From: Amphibalanus amphitrite
Taxonomy: Eukaryota > Arthropoda > Thecostraca > Balanomorpha > Balanidae
Assembly (NCBI RefSeq): GCF_019059575.1
Contig: NW_024881505.1
Coordinates: 2,369,515 to 2,433,514 of the forward strand
DNA: 64,000 nucleotides
Direction of reading: 5' to 3'
Each line of letters begins with the position of its first letter. Within the stretch, counting starts at the first letter, position 1. A program made the translations under genes and the position numbers. Below are positions 45,201-64,000 of this stretch, piece by piece. Under the pieces are notes generated by a model, which saw nothing but the letters and a program-made list of their open reading frames with translations, did not search any database and was not told the origin of the DNA.

Positions 45201-48058
45201 CGCCGTCTTTACACGGCCGGTTGTACTGGTTGATTGGCCGGGTTGTTGTGAACAACAGGTGTCTGGCATGCTTCGATTGTGTACCGTCGGCTCCTTACGT
45301 GGCCTAATCACCAGCTGGGTCACTATAAGACAGCTGGGCAACATAGCGGCATTCGTAATCCGGTGTTCACTAAACAGCACACCACGCTGGGACCTGTCCC
45401 CGAGCGGAAATGTCACACCTTGTGTAGACTGGACGATGAGGACTGCACAATGACTATCAATTCAGTAGTCACCGTGTTTTGTATTGCATCACTGTCACTG
45501 TCTTGCGGCGATTGTGGTGCCCGCTGCCCAAACCGGTAGAAGGAAGCCGCTGACGGTGTCATGTCTGTCGTGTCCGTGCCCCGATTTGTCCGTCGGTGCC
45601 CGCCCATGGCCAGTGTTTTTAGTGCCGTGTTGCGTTGTTAGTTGTTACTGGCCTTGTGCCCCAGCTTTGTACCCACACCGCAGTGCTGACGCCATGCTTT
45701 TCTGCCTTTTCAGGACATTGCCGGACTGGTCCGAGCCATCTACGACGTAGTCGGCTCGTCTGTACAGGTGCCGCCGAGTGGCAGCAAGACCATCAACGTG
45801 AAGTTGACCGTGACGCCCGAGCGGCAGCCGCAGCGCGACCTCAGCATCACGGTCCGCAGCGCCGACGGCGACGGCCGTCGGGCCAAGGACGATCTGGAGC
45901 TGCGCGCCGAGCCGCCGCGGCCGCGGTTCAACTCGATGCGCGGCGCGGCGCCGCCAGCCTGGCGCACCAAGTCACCGGAGAGGGCCGGAGGATCGCCGCC
46001 GCTGCCGCGCCGTCAGCTGCCCTCCGACCCGGTCCGGCACCGGCACCTGGTGGAGCTGCTGCAGTCCAGCATCGAGAAGAACAACCTCAAGTTCAACAAC
46101 CTCAAGTGAGTGTGTAATCACCGCTCTAATTGTTACGGGAGTAATCCTAAGATTGGTTCTCTAAATCTAGTGGTGATGAATTTGCCGCTGAGGGGATTCC
46201 GTTATCGGCCTGTTCAGGGAAATGATCACAGATTGGACTGTTGCGTTAGTTCTAGCTGGCCTTTCTCTCCAGCTTTTCCTAACTCCTACGCTTCCCGTCT
46301 GACCTCCATCTATTGGAGGTGTGCCGGTCTGCGTGGGAGCGGCCCCGGCCGTTGCTGTTGGCCGCTCGTTGGGAGGGCTGTCGACTCCCCACGGCGGCAG
46401 GAATCCACAGCACGCCGACGGCCCACACCAGTAAACAGGCCCGTCGGCCGACCGGCCGGATCGACTCTCACCCCTTTGAAGGCGGCCGCCGCCCGCCGGC
46501 GGCGCGCGGCGCACCGTCCCTCCATGGCCGCCGACAGAGGCGCGCCCAGGGTGGCTGCCGTGGGGGGAGGAGGAATGGTGTCTATAGAGAGCGGGGACGC
46601 ATGACAAGCATCGAGTGATGATGCTTCAGCCGACGCGGTCGTTGAGTTCGGAGTAGACCCAGTCGGTCGACCCGAGCGTTCGCTCTGACGCCGCCTCTGG
46701 CCGCCATCAGATACGGCCCGGCTCGGGGCAGCTGGAGCGGCCGACCGGCGCCCGCCGCCGGCCGGCTGGCCTTTCATCATTTGGGCGGCGCGCCGACTCG
46801 GGTCTAATGTGGCTCCTCGGGCCGCGCGCCGACACTGCGCCGTCGCGCAGACAGCGGTGGCGCTTTCTTTTTCCTAGAACATGGCGACTTGGGGTCCGTG
46901 ACGGTCGCGATATCTCGATTTTCGCGTGCGCCTGGGCGGCGGTTACCTCAGAAGTATGATCTGCAGGTATATGTCAGAGCCACCGGGAAGAGTTACCGCT
47001 CCTGATCCATCGGATTGCGGCGCCGTGGCGACCACATGGCCGCGGGTCACGCCGGCTCTCCGAAAAGAGGGGAATCACGATACTGCTCGGAAGTTCGTTA
47101 GTCCGAACCAGTTGCTGAATGCTGGAGGAATGCGACCATTCGAAGGACGCTGTCACGCGATCAAAGTTTCCCCGGTCGTGGTCTGCCAGCATCTAGGCTT
47201 ATCCGCACGCTATTCGGCCGAACTAACGGCTCGCCTTTGACGCGCAGTGGGCATACCGGTTATAATTAGTGGTGTTCTGGATGGTTCGAATTCCGGTGAC
47301 TTTTAGTCCATTCACGCGACAAAAAGTGTTTAATCCGACTTCATTGATACAAGATAACGTTGTTGTGGATTGTTCACAAATGCTAATGGTTAGTATCCTA
47401 ATTGGAATCATCACGTGTCCATGTTTCGCTGGTTCAATGCCGCCACTGTGTGCTAACATGTCCTTCCCTCTGTTTCAGGCGGCACAACTCTGAGCGAGAG
47501 ACGGGCCGAGCGCGCGGTTCGAGCCGCACACGGCCGGAGGTCCCAGCCGAGCCCGCTGCTACTGGATGTCCCCACACGACGCCCTGCAGCCTCTGCGTGC
47601 GCGACCGGTGGAGCAAGCGTCACGCGGGCTGTCGGGGGCGCCGCTGCCAGCCAACCGCCGCCCCGGCCCGCGAGTATGAGGACGACTATGAGCTGCTGGC
47701 GCGCTGTGCAGAGTTCGCGCTGCGCGGCGCCGGTGGAACAGCGCCGGAGCCGCGGCCCCGGCCGGCCCGGCGCGACACGGCGCCTCGCGCTGCCGGCTCA
47801 CCGCACCACCACATGAAGCACCGCAACCGCGAGCGAGATCACTACCGCGCAATGCAGCAGGTGCTCAACTGGCTGGAGCGGGAGCACTCGGCGCCTCCGC
47901 CGGCCGCCGAGCCGGAGCCATGTCACTGCGAGGACGAAGCACCGCCGCCGCCGCCGCCGCCGCCCCCACCGCCGCCGCAGAAAGTGGAGCATCACCACAT
48001 GCACGAGCACGTGCACCACCACTATCACCATTTCCCGAAGGACGCGGTGATTTTGTGA
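27267..48058 (+). CDS. nkd: Naked cuticle, EF-hand Wnt antagonist
   Basis: Five coding exons join in phase: 27267-27327, 35804-35928, 41704-41862, 45714-46105 and 47479-48058, giving 438 aa. Exon 1 encodes MATILKWWKMKVLGGYKTMP, matching the KWWK-x-K-LGGYK start of insect Nkd; there is no Gly2, so no vertebrate-style myristoylation. The EF-hand is FTLYDFDGHGKVTKD|D (loop 105-116, ligands D105, D107, H109, K111, D116). It spans the exon 3-4 junction and continues IAGLVRAIYDVV. This region is known to bind Dishevelled. The C-terminus has a proline run and ends in a histidine-rich segment with HHHYHHF, the conserved Nkd tail. Nkd is induced by Wnt and damps canonical Wnt signalling. Introns are 1.4-8.5 kb and carry many transposons; intron 1 has GC-rich blocks that may include control regions. 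Confidence 0.92.
27800..29330 (+). other. GC-rich, CpG-rich part of nkd intron 1
   Basis: Long stretches of CCGGCGGC-type sequence without repeat structure contrast with the AT-rich flanks. They are open in several frames only because stop codons are scarce in GC-rich DNA. Possible control region; no motif stands out. Confidence 0.4.
29806..30262 (+). repeat. GCCGAAATG-type minisatellite, array 1
   Basis: About 28 units of 15-17 bp (TTTGCCGAAATGTCAA with TTAGTCGAAATG variants) begin after GGACAATTTGCCGAA. The first ten units are irregular (GCATTTTGCCGA, GACGTGTC..) and recur in the same order in the other two arrays. It ends at TTAACCTAACCTAAC. Confidence 0.9.
30527..31440 (+). mobile_element. 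TTAA family 1 element, complete
   Basis: TTAA-CCCTCGCCCATGTAGGGGGG starts at 30527 and GGGCGAGGGTTAA ends at 31440. An earlier candidate right end (GCATGGGCGAAGG, 31398-31410) pairs better with the left end, so the last 25 bp may be a later addition. It holds IR-1 and TGACGTCA sites. The right TTAA is shared with the family 2 element that follows. Confidence 0.8.
30870..30882. promoter_or_regulatory. Perfect IR-1 AGGTCA-G-TGACCT inside family 1
   Basis: Same site as 109-121 in the other copy (opposite orientation). EcR/USP consensus by sequence only. Confidence 0.5.
31437..32594 (+). mobile_element. TTAA family 2 element, complete, carrying a minisatellite insertion
   Basis: TTAA at 31437-31440 and 32591-32594, with ends CCCTCACCGGACC.. 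and ..CCTCGGCCGGCGAAGG. About 175 bp of the GCCGAAATG-type array replaces the left G-run hairpin. The right hairpin, GGGGGTGCGGCACCCGCACC, is intact. It is non-coding and lies in nkd intron 1. Confidence 0.8.
31490..31660 (+). repeat. GCCGAAATG-type minisatellite, array 2 (short)
   Basis: It contains the irregular leading units in the same order as arrays 1 and 3 but almost none of the homogeneous part. It sits inside the family 2 element. Confidence 0.85.
32844..32874 (-). repeat. Interstitial telomere-type repeat, (TTAGG)6
   Basis: Six uninterrupted CCTAA units on the plus strand equal TTAGG on the minus strand, the usual arthropod telomere unit. They lie next to array 3. Two CCTAA units also follow array 1 (30249-30262). 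Confidence 0.8.
32882..33345 (-). repeat. GCCGAAATG-type minisatellite, array 3
   Basis: On the minus strand the array starts at GGACAAATTGCCGAA (33345), runs through the same irregular leading units as array 1, then about 20 near-identical TTTGCCGAAATGTCAA units, and stops beside the TTAGG array. Confidence 0.9.
34295..34338. repeat. Perfect 18-bp hairpin in nkd intron 1
   Basis: GACAGTTTTCGGAAACGG is followed after 8 bases by its exact reverse complement. No T-run or element end follows. Confidence 0.8.
34717..35712 (+). mobile_element. Non-autonomous element with TAGGGTAGAGTGGGGCAAAG ends
   Basis: The left end TAGGGTAGAGTGGGGCAAAG is the reverse complement of the right end CTTTGCCCCACTCTACCCTA. 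Variants of GGGCGTTTTGCCCCAC recur as inverted pairs inside (34908-34965, 35284-35342). It is non-coding and ends 92 bp upstream of nkd exon 2. Confidence 0.85.
36433..36576 (+). mobile_element. Short TA-type MITE (family 5), copy 2
   Basis: Ends GCGGCGGAAC and GTTCCGCCGCC with TA on both sides (36431-36432 and 36577-36578). It lies in nkd intron 2. Confidence 0.82.
36677..37687 (+). mobile_element. TTAA family 4 element, complete, second copy
   Basis: TTAA 36677-36680 and 37684-37687 bound 1,003 bp nearly identical to 24503-25514, including AGGTCACGTGACCT (37041-37054). Inserted in nkd intron 2. Confidence 0.92.
38890..40360 (+). other. GC-rich part of nkd intron 2
   Basis: CpG-rich sequence with GGCGGC and GCGCGCC runs. 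It is open in many frames without splice partners, so I call no exon. Possible control region. Confidence 0.35.
40642..41432 (+). mobile_element. TTAA-flanked MITE with AGGGACAGTATCATC ends
   Basis: TTAA 40642-40645 followed by AGGGACAGTATCATC, and GGTGATACTGTCCCT followed by TTAA 41429-41432. The interior of about 783 bp is non-coding. It lies in nkd intron 2, about 270 bp before exon 3. Confidence 0.85.
43268..44223 (+). mobile_element. Non-autonomous element with TTAGGGGAGAG..GGGG ends
   Basis: TTAGGGGAGAGCGGGGAGAG at the left pairs with CACCCCACTCTCCCCTAA at the right. Repeated GTTGTATCA motifs occur inside, plus a (GTAT)n run at 43678-43701. It resembles the element at 34717 in end sequence and layout. 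In nkd intron 3. Confidence 0.8.
44224..45713 (+). other. Right part of nkd intron 3, nothing recognised
   Basis: Mixed to GC-rich sequence (44480-45200), no element ends and no supported exon. Confidence 0.35.
46106..47478 (+). other. nkd intron 4, nothing recognised
   Basis: GC-rich intron without repeats I can define. Open frames here lack splice partners. Confidence 0.4.
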
Positions 48059-50270
48059 GGCTGAGCGGACGCGGGGCGGTGTGAGGCTCGCTCGCTTCTG
48101 TGGCTCGCGAGCGCCGCCGGCACACACGGCCAGGCCACTCTTGCCCTCGAACGTGTGACCGTGTGACATTTCTACTCAGTACAAGTGAGCGATCAAACAG
48201 TGGGAGGCCAGCTCGGGGCCGTCCGCCGTCTTGTGCGGCCCGAGCGCATCCGAACGCGGCTTTGGCAGCGCAGCAGGACCTCAGTACAAAGTGCTGCGAG
48301 CGTTTTTCTCGGTTTGGCCTCTAGTCTGGCTCGCGGGATCGCTAGACTGACTATCTCTACCTCCAATGTGCTCAGAGGGCCGGCCGGCCGGGCGGCTCGG
48401 CGGCATCTCGTCGTGTATATAGCGCCAGTGATGGGTCGGCCAGACCCGTGGTCTGTCGTGGTCGGGTCTGGCCGGCCCGGCCCGCACCTGACGTAGATCT
48501 GACTTGTCTGGACGGAGACGTGGCGGAACGACTCCAGACCTCGCCACTGGAGAGGACCGCCTCACTCACTTTATAACCGGCCAATTCGGCAAGTGTAGTG
48601 CTCCGTTAGCCATGGCTCGTTCGTGATTGGTATTATTTATGATATATTTCCATTAATTTGTTAGTTATTTCTATGCTATGATGTGTTTAATGCAGTGCGC
48701 GTTTGGTACCAAGTACTGACGAAATAGATGAGACGAATGAAATGAGCTCGTGTTGCCTACGTCGACATGTGTAGCGATCGAGAGCAGATCTGAACGACTG
48801 GCATTCGGCTTTTGGGGACGGCTGAGCGAAGGGGAATGGTTAGGCCGTCTAGTCTGCGTAGCTGTAGCCGACCAGTGTCTTCTGTAGTCACTGGGACACA
48901 GGTAGTAGGCACTGCGTGACCGATACCTAGGGCACAAACGTCTCATTTCCTGGGAAGGGTTGATTGACGCGATTCAGCTAAATCTCTTCATTCGGAAAAT
49001 TCGGATGGAAACCGCAGTTGAAGGAAGAGTGAAGTTGAAATGACGGTTGGTGAATGCTATGTAGTTACATTGCAGTCTTCGGAGTCTGGTGCAAACTGCC
49101 TTCTCATTTTTGACAGCACCGCATCGGACACTATTGCGGATGCGGCTCGAGCCGCACAGAACGGCGTTAAACTAAGGCCGCCGCCCTCTAACACTACGCA
49201 CTTTAGCTTCAACAATGTATCTACTCTATCCCGCTTTAGCATTGATAGTCCCATAGAGGCCGGTATTGTCAGAAAGCAATGCGCTTTTGGGGCGATAACA
49301 CAACCTGAGTGTCTACGCAGGTCTCATGTCATCACACCGCTGAGGTTCAGATATGTCTTGCTGACTGGCGTCTCCTCTCGACATCATTTAGCCTCAAAAT
49401 AAACCAATGGCGGTCATCAATTGGACGACTACTGAACCATAGGCCTCTGAGCTTGGTATAGATGTCTATGACTGAAATGACTAAATCGACTGAAACAAGT
49501 TGGCAGGCATAATAAGATAAGTTCACGTATTGTATGGTTTCGAGCAATCATCACTCCACATGCACGGTTACTTCACGTAGAGGCTGTTCACGCTCAGCCT
49601 CCTTGACTCTGCCGTAAAAGGCTGTCTACGGGCGACGTCGCGCCCAGTGCTGCCACCTATGTGTATATCAGACTCACCTAACAGACTGCGTCTCACCCCG
49701 ACTGTCCCCCGATAATCACCAAGTCCCAGGAATGACGCGACTTGCCGACATCACGTCATGCTCTGGAGCTTCCTCACGGCAAACCGGGTCGCCTTGAGTC
49801 ACAACTGATTTACAACGAAAGAGTGACTTGAGCACGCTACTTGTATTATAATCAGTACTACGCAGACATAAAATATCAAATACCACACTACACGTCCACC
49901 TGACGAGACACGGAAGTTGGGCATGGCCCTAGACATGACGCACCGAACAATAGGCATAGGAAATAAACTGTATTTGTAACAAGTACGCAGATATGGACCA
50001 TAGCTGTACGTATCACTGCACTAGAGACAACAGAACTACGTGGAAAAAATAACGGCATCGAATGCGAGGAGCAGCCGCGGCCTTGTACTGATAAATCGAC
50101 CCGACATAAGAAGAAAAATGGCGTGTATGGATACCTGTCTAACCGACACAGCGCCATGGCGCGCTCACTTGTACAGATTGGAGACACATAGGAAACGCGA
50201 GCGTATTCGATACCTGAGTTACACTCTGACACCGGTAACCCAGCCGATGGGTCCCGGGCTACCGTACACC
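48059..50270. other. nkd 3' region and intergenic sequence
   Basis: nkd (+) and baboon (-) converge here. The first plus-strand AATAAA that I find is at 49398-49403, 1.3 kb after the nkd stop, so the 3' UTR may be long. No further gene seen. Confidence 0.4.
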
Positions 50271-50445
50271 TCACATACAGACAGAGCGGCCGAAAAATAC
50301 CTCACCGCCGGCGGGCCCCGGGCTACCGCGCACCCCACACACCGGAGAGCGGCCGAAAAATACCTCACCGCCGGCGGGCCCCGGGCTACCGCGCACCTCA
50401 AACACACCGGAGCGCGGCCTTAAAAATACCTCACGGCCGGCAGGC
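50271..50445 (+). repeat. 64-bp minisatellite, about 2.7 units
   Basis: Units contain AGCGGCCGAAAAATACCTCA and CCCCGGGCTACCGCGCACC. A decayed partial unit precedes them at 50245-50270. Confidence 0.8.
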
Positions 50446-51217
50446 GGCACCTGCCACACAGATGCCCTGGAAGTTGGTCAAATACGCGCTCGGTTCGAGG
50501 GAAGGGCGAGGTAAGAGAGCCGGCAACACCTGGTGGTCGGCCGAGGGGCGCCCGCGACCCGAAAAAGCGCCGTCCAGGCCCGCCCGACGCACGTTGCAAG
50601 ACCGTGACCGGGTCGGCGCTGCCGCTCGTGAGGTCCGTGACGGTGTCACGAACGTCACGTTACCGTCACCCGGCCGAGTATGGAGCACCATCGCCGCCCG
50701 CGATGAGAGGTGAGGTATCCCATCAGAGTCTGTCGCTCCAGTGAAGCCTCGCGGTGTCTCGCTCATACCGAAACACAGTCAGACACGAGCCATCTCGCAC
50801 GTCAGTAGCTACCGACACAAGTCTCGAAAGCCACCAATTCCGAGGTGCAATTAGGGAGGCTCATCCAGCCTCCGACGCGGGCCGATTTCACTTCACTCGA
50901 GGCCCGCCCCATAGCAGTGTTAGAGTTCGCGTGAGCAGCGTGCGCGTGCCGAGTCCCCTGTCATCTCATCTCATTGGCGACAGGACGCATCAGATCGTCA
51001 CAGCGGTTAGACACAATTATCTGTCATCAAAGTCAGATCGACAGTCATTGCAGTATCAGTTGTATAGAATTGTCACCTCAGCTGTAAAAGAAGCACAGTC
51101 ACCGTCTGCCACCGCGCTGGCTGCATCCATGGCCCGTTCGGAGTGTTTTCCTCAGTGCTCCGTCCGCCCAGCAGAGGCCCAGCTGCGATGCAGCCTGCAT
51201 GTCCCAGCCCGCAGTGT

Positions 51218-60584
<9,367 letters not shown>

Positions 60585-61360
60585 CTGCCGACACAGGGTT
60601 TAGACATACGGTAAGTACAGCCTACATAATGTAACAATACAATACACAGATAAATGGCACAGGGTAGGACACTGGGTAACAACCCAAGCCTTTGACATAC
60701 GGTTACGGCACTGGATGACAGAACAATAGGGAAAGCAGTAACTACATATTGTAACAATAAGCGACACAGAATAAAAGCACCGCAAAAAGGAAACACTGGA
60801 AAAGGATAAGTTGGTAGCATTCTTCCAACAGTAATCTCAGAAGGAATGTAAATGTCACAGACTCGCACCGATCCGAAGCAGACTCGCATCAAACTTACGC
60901 TATAGCTCAGAAATACAACTGCACAACTGCACAATAGTGAATTCGAGGGACCGACTTCTGAGATGAGATAATGAAATAACTTCGTGAGCCTCTGCCAGAA
61001 TACATGCACGAGAAAGGATGCGAAGGGACAAATCAAGGCATCAAGCAGCAAGCTTGCTTCGAGCTAGGACGGTGTGTTTCCGTCGGGAAAGAAAATAATT
61101 TTACATTTATAATGGCATCTCTCATCCAGTAGGAAGTTTGCAGCGTTCATCGCGAAAGCAGCCTTGTTATGAGTCTGCGCCAAGTACCTACACAACAGCC
61201 TCCCGGTCTGCTCGGGGAGAATTTGGAGCGTGTGACAAACTTTCCGGCTTCTGCAACTGCCATTTAAATTAGTTCTGAGAGCCGTTCTAGAAAGCCGGTT
61301 ATTTTTACCTTGACAGCTCGCTTGTCTCAGCAGCTACCGAGTCGACAGTAGGCAGGCGCA
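60585..61360 (-). other. baboon intron left of the family 6 element, nothing recognised
   Basis: The minus strand is open from 61051 into the exon, but in a frame that does not read the receptor. I take it as intron. Confidence 0.4.
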
Positions 61361-62517
61361 TTAACCCGCGCCCCGTAGGGGGGGGGGGCCGAAACGGCCC
61401 CTCCCTGTCCTTTTCGGTCAATATCTCCTAAACGGCTGGAGATATCGCCACCAAACTTTCAGGACCCCTCCGGGCATCAATTTTACACATTGTGACCAAA
61501 AATTTTTCCACAGGCTATGATAGGTTGGCCACAAATGACGTCAGAGTGACGTCATGTTCTGTCATTTTCGACCGAAAAAAGACCTTCGCGAGAAGACCTG
61601 TCAGGACTACAGCTTTGAAGATACAGAAAAATGATCAAGACATAAAAGGTGTAGAATTGACAGGGCTACAAAACTGCTATCTCGAATTTTTGAAATTTTT
61701 GAGTTCTGACCCCCAAAAATCAAAAAAGCATTTTTTTGGATATATTCGCCAAAAAATCCAAAAAGTTTTTTGAGTTTCGAAAAAAACCGGAATATATGTG
61801 ATAGTGCCTACCGTCTTCTATCTACATACCAAATTTCAGATCGATACCTCGTTTTTTGGCCAAGTTATAGCGAAAAAACTGTTCAAAAATGATGACGTCA
61901 AATTTTCAAACTCAATTTTTGGCAATTCTAGAACTCGTAGAGCAAAACGAAGACCACCGTTAGACTCCCCGTGACGAGCTGCATCGAATCGATACCCATT
62001 TTATGCAAAAATATCAACTTTGAAATTTGACCTAATTTGACCTGACCTTGACCTGACCTTCACAAAAACGTGACCTAGGCTGGCCCCAAAGGCTGCCTAA
62101 CCCACATAATCGCATTTGTCATGTAAAATGGACCATAAAACATGTATCACACGACACATTCATATTGTGACCCCCGGTGACCTGATCTCGCTGTGACCTG
62201 ACCTGGTATCAGTGACCTCAGATAGCAAAGTATGTGTTTGACGAACAATGTACCATCGATGGTTTTCAATAAATTACCAATTTACTCGCTTTCACAGCAC
62301 ATTTCTTGAATTGCCTGTGAACGGTGAAAATCTGACCTTTGACCTGACCTGTGACGTCATCGGTTTGACCTAGGTCAATGAAATTTGGTCACAAGGTAGT
62401 TCCCGGGTGGGGCTATCGAACGCCGTTTGAATTTTGAAAATCGGCCGGTAACTTTCCGAGATCTTACCGGCGGACGGGTGGTAGGGTCCGCCGGTAGCCC
62501 TACGGGGCGCGGGTTAA
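61361..62517 (+). mobile_element. TTAA family 6 element, complete
   Basis: TTAA 61361-61364 and 62514-62517 bound 1,149 bp with a perfect 16-bp inverted repeat CCCGCGCCCCGTAGGG. GC-rich hairpins lie inside both ends, and TGACCTGACCTTGACCTGAC-type runs and TGACGTCA occur inside. It is non-coding. Confidence 0.92.
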
Positions 62518-64000
62518 TGTCGCATTCGTGAGCAAGCCCGGCAAATCGAGTGTAAATATCACTGCAATTACCTGGAGTGGCAGGTGACTATTTTAAAACT
62601 AAACGGAGGATGTTCAGCCCAGTCGCTGAATACGACACCTTTCTTATCAATCCTGTAGCAACTAGCAATAGCGTGTAAATACATCCAAGCATTCAAATCC
62701 CGGCCGCTCTGTGTTCTCGACAATCAGGGATGACACCACAATACAGAACAATATGAACATCCATCCATTTGTTCATACTGTGAGGGACTAGCTCCCGTCC
62801 AGTTCAGGATGCCAGCACTGCCGCACCCCCGTTTCCGCCTCGCTACGCCCCGCCCCAAACCCACCACCACAAGCACTGCACATCGCTGAAATATGAAGCG
62901 CAAAACGGCAGCAATCGACAGACCGTGAATCGACAGAAACACCGTTCTCTTCGGATTCGGTCAGTGGACAATGGCCAGGAAAACGGTGACCACCAGTTGA
63001 GGCGGGCGCGCAGACGGGGCTGACCGCTGGCGACACGACACTCGAGCTCTGCAATGTACCGAACAGACGAAAAGATTCGCCGGTCGACAAGCAGAATAAC
63101 AGACAGACAGACAGACAGACGGCGGACCGCTCCACGTGGGTCGGAAACAACACAGCGGGCGGGCGGCGGGGTCGAGCAGCCGGCCCACGCTGCAACGTCC
63201 CCAACTCATGCAACGCCGCTGTTTGGACGCTCATGAATGTAAAGCCCTCGCCACGGTTGAGCTGCAGTGGCTGCTGCCGCCTGCAGTCTGCAACAATACA
63301 GATGCTGAGGCCAAACAACAACGCGGTGCTGAGATTGACACATGAAACCAGTAGCTGATCCCGTGGGTCATGAGGTCATGACCCAAAACAATCAGAGCGT
63401 GATATGACCCCTTTCTAAAGACATAACCATCGGCGCTACTTCATCCTCTGCGTTCAATAACTTTCCGTTCAATAACCATCCAACCACATACCCAGTCAAC
63501 AATCAGCTCCGGTCTCTCTCCAGCGAATCGACAAATGATATCATCTATCTGACGATTAAAACAGTCCGTAACCTATAAATATATAACAAACACCTGCTGC
63601 AGTTCGGTTATCCATGTTGCAGCCGATACTCAACCATGCACGCAATGGTTATTAGTCTGCAGCCTGCCCCGCCCCGTGTTGCACAAATCGGCCTATCGGC
63701 ACGGCCGGTGCATACAGAATCTGTTCTCTGACCGAATGTGCCGGTCGTCGGGCCGGAAAGGGCGAGGTTTGAGGTCCGCCGACAGGAGACCAGTCGAATG
63801 ATGAGTGACGACACAGGGATAGCCAGAGTAGCCCGGTAATGCCACCAATGGGATATCGCAGTCATGCCCAGGCATCTCGAACGTGGATGCGTGACCCAGC
63901 GGTGGACTGAAGAAATGAGGGTGGACGGGCAGACGAACAGAGGCAATTGAACGAGTGAAACAAATAAACGAACGTACGAACAAACGAACCAGCCGAGCGA
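62518..64000. other. Window end, nothing recognised
   Basis: I find no exon here with baboon ligand-binding or transmembrane features. A (CAGA)n run is at 63097-63118. This is probably still baboon intron. Confidence 0.4.

Noticed and set aside
62788..63321. 177-codon minus-strand frame considered as the baboon extracellular domain
   Set aside because: It lacks the ten-cysteine ligand-binding pattern and the CCx4-5CN box of type I receptors.

Overview
This is a eukaryotic nuclear window, most likely from an arthropod and plausibly a crustacean. Coding sequence is spread over many small exons with GT..AG introns. Two developmental genes match the arthropod forms naked cuticle and baboon. A short (CCTAA)n run corresponds to the arthropod telomere unit TTAGG. 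I cannot name the species. More of the window is mobile-element DNA than coding DNA.

Genes, left to right. (1) A two-exon gene (1701-3921, +) encodes a type I membrane protein of about 513 aa that I do not recognise. (2) PSMB5, the chymotrypsin-like beta-5 proteasome subunit, has five exons (9368-14926, +) and keeps its catalytic residues. (3) A three-exon gene (15679-22867, -) encodes a 239-aa secreted, heavily glycosylatable protein. It ends in a dibasic site followed by YRGRTTIRLG and stop, the layout of an amidated peptide precursor. (4) naked cuticle (27267-48058, +) has five coding exons, from the conserved KWWK..LGGYK start through the EF-hand to the histidine-rich tail. (5) baboon, the activin/TGF-beta type I receptor, runs on the minus strand (51218-60584). 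Its GS box and whole kinase domain are here; the exons for the extracellular and transmembrane parts must lie beyond the right edge. PSMB5 converges with gene 3, and nkd converges with baboon. nkd and baboon act in Wnt and activin/TGF-beta signalling; there is no operon-like organisation.

Mobile elements. The dominant class is a set of non-autonomous elements flanked by TTAA. Five families are about 0.9-1.15 kb long. They begin TTAA-CCC, carry G-run/C-run hairpins just inside their ends, and are packed with TGACCT/AGGTCA half-sites and TGACGTCA palindromes. One copy has inserted cleanly into the TTAA of a sister copy. Other TTAA elements have AGG(G) ends. There are also two long elements with GGGAGAGYGGGG-type ends, a three-copy 150-bp TA element, a hAT element with a perfect 8-bp target duplication inside a mariner relic, an 855-bp foldback in the PSMB5 intron, a non-LTR retrotransposon nested in an older one, and a TRIM-like LTR element with identical 268-bp LTRs, a GTTAT target duplication and three minisatellites in place of gag-pol.

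Other structure. Three dispersed arrays of a GCCGAAATG-type minisatellite share the same order of variant units, and two of them abut CCTAA repeats. baboon carries three partial duplications, each covering an exon edge with its splice site.
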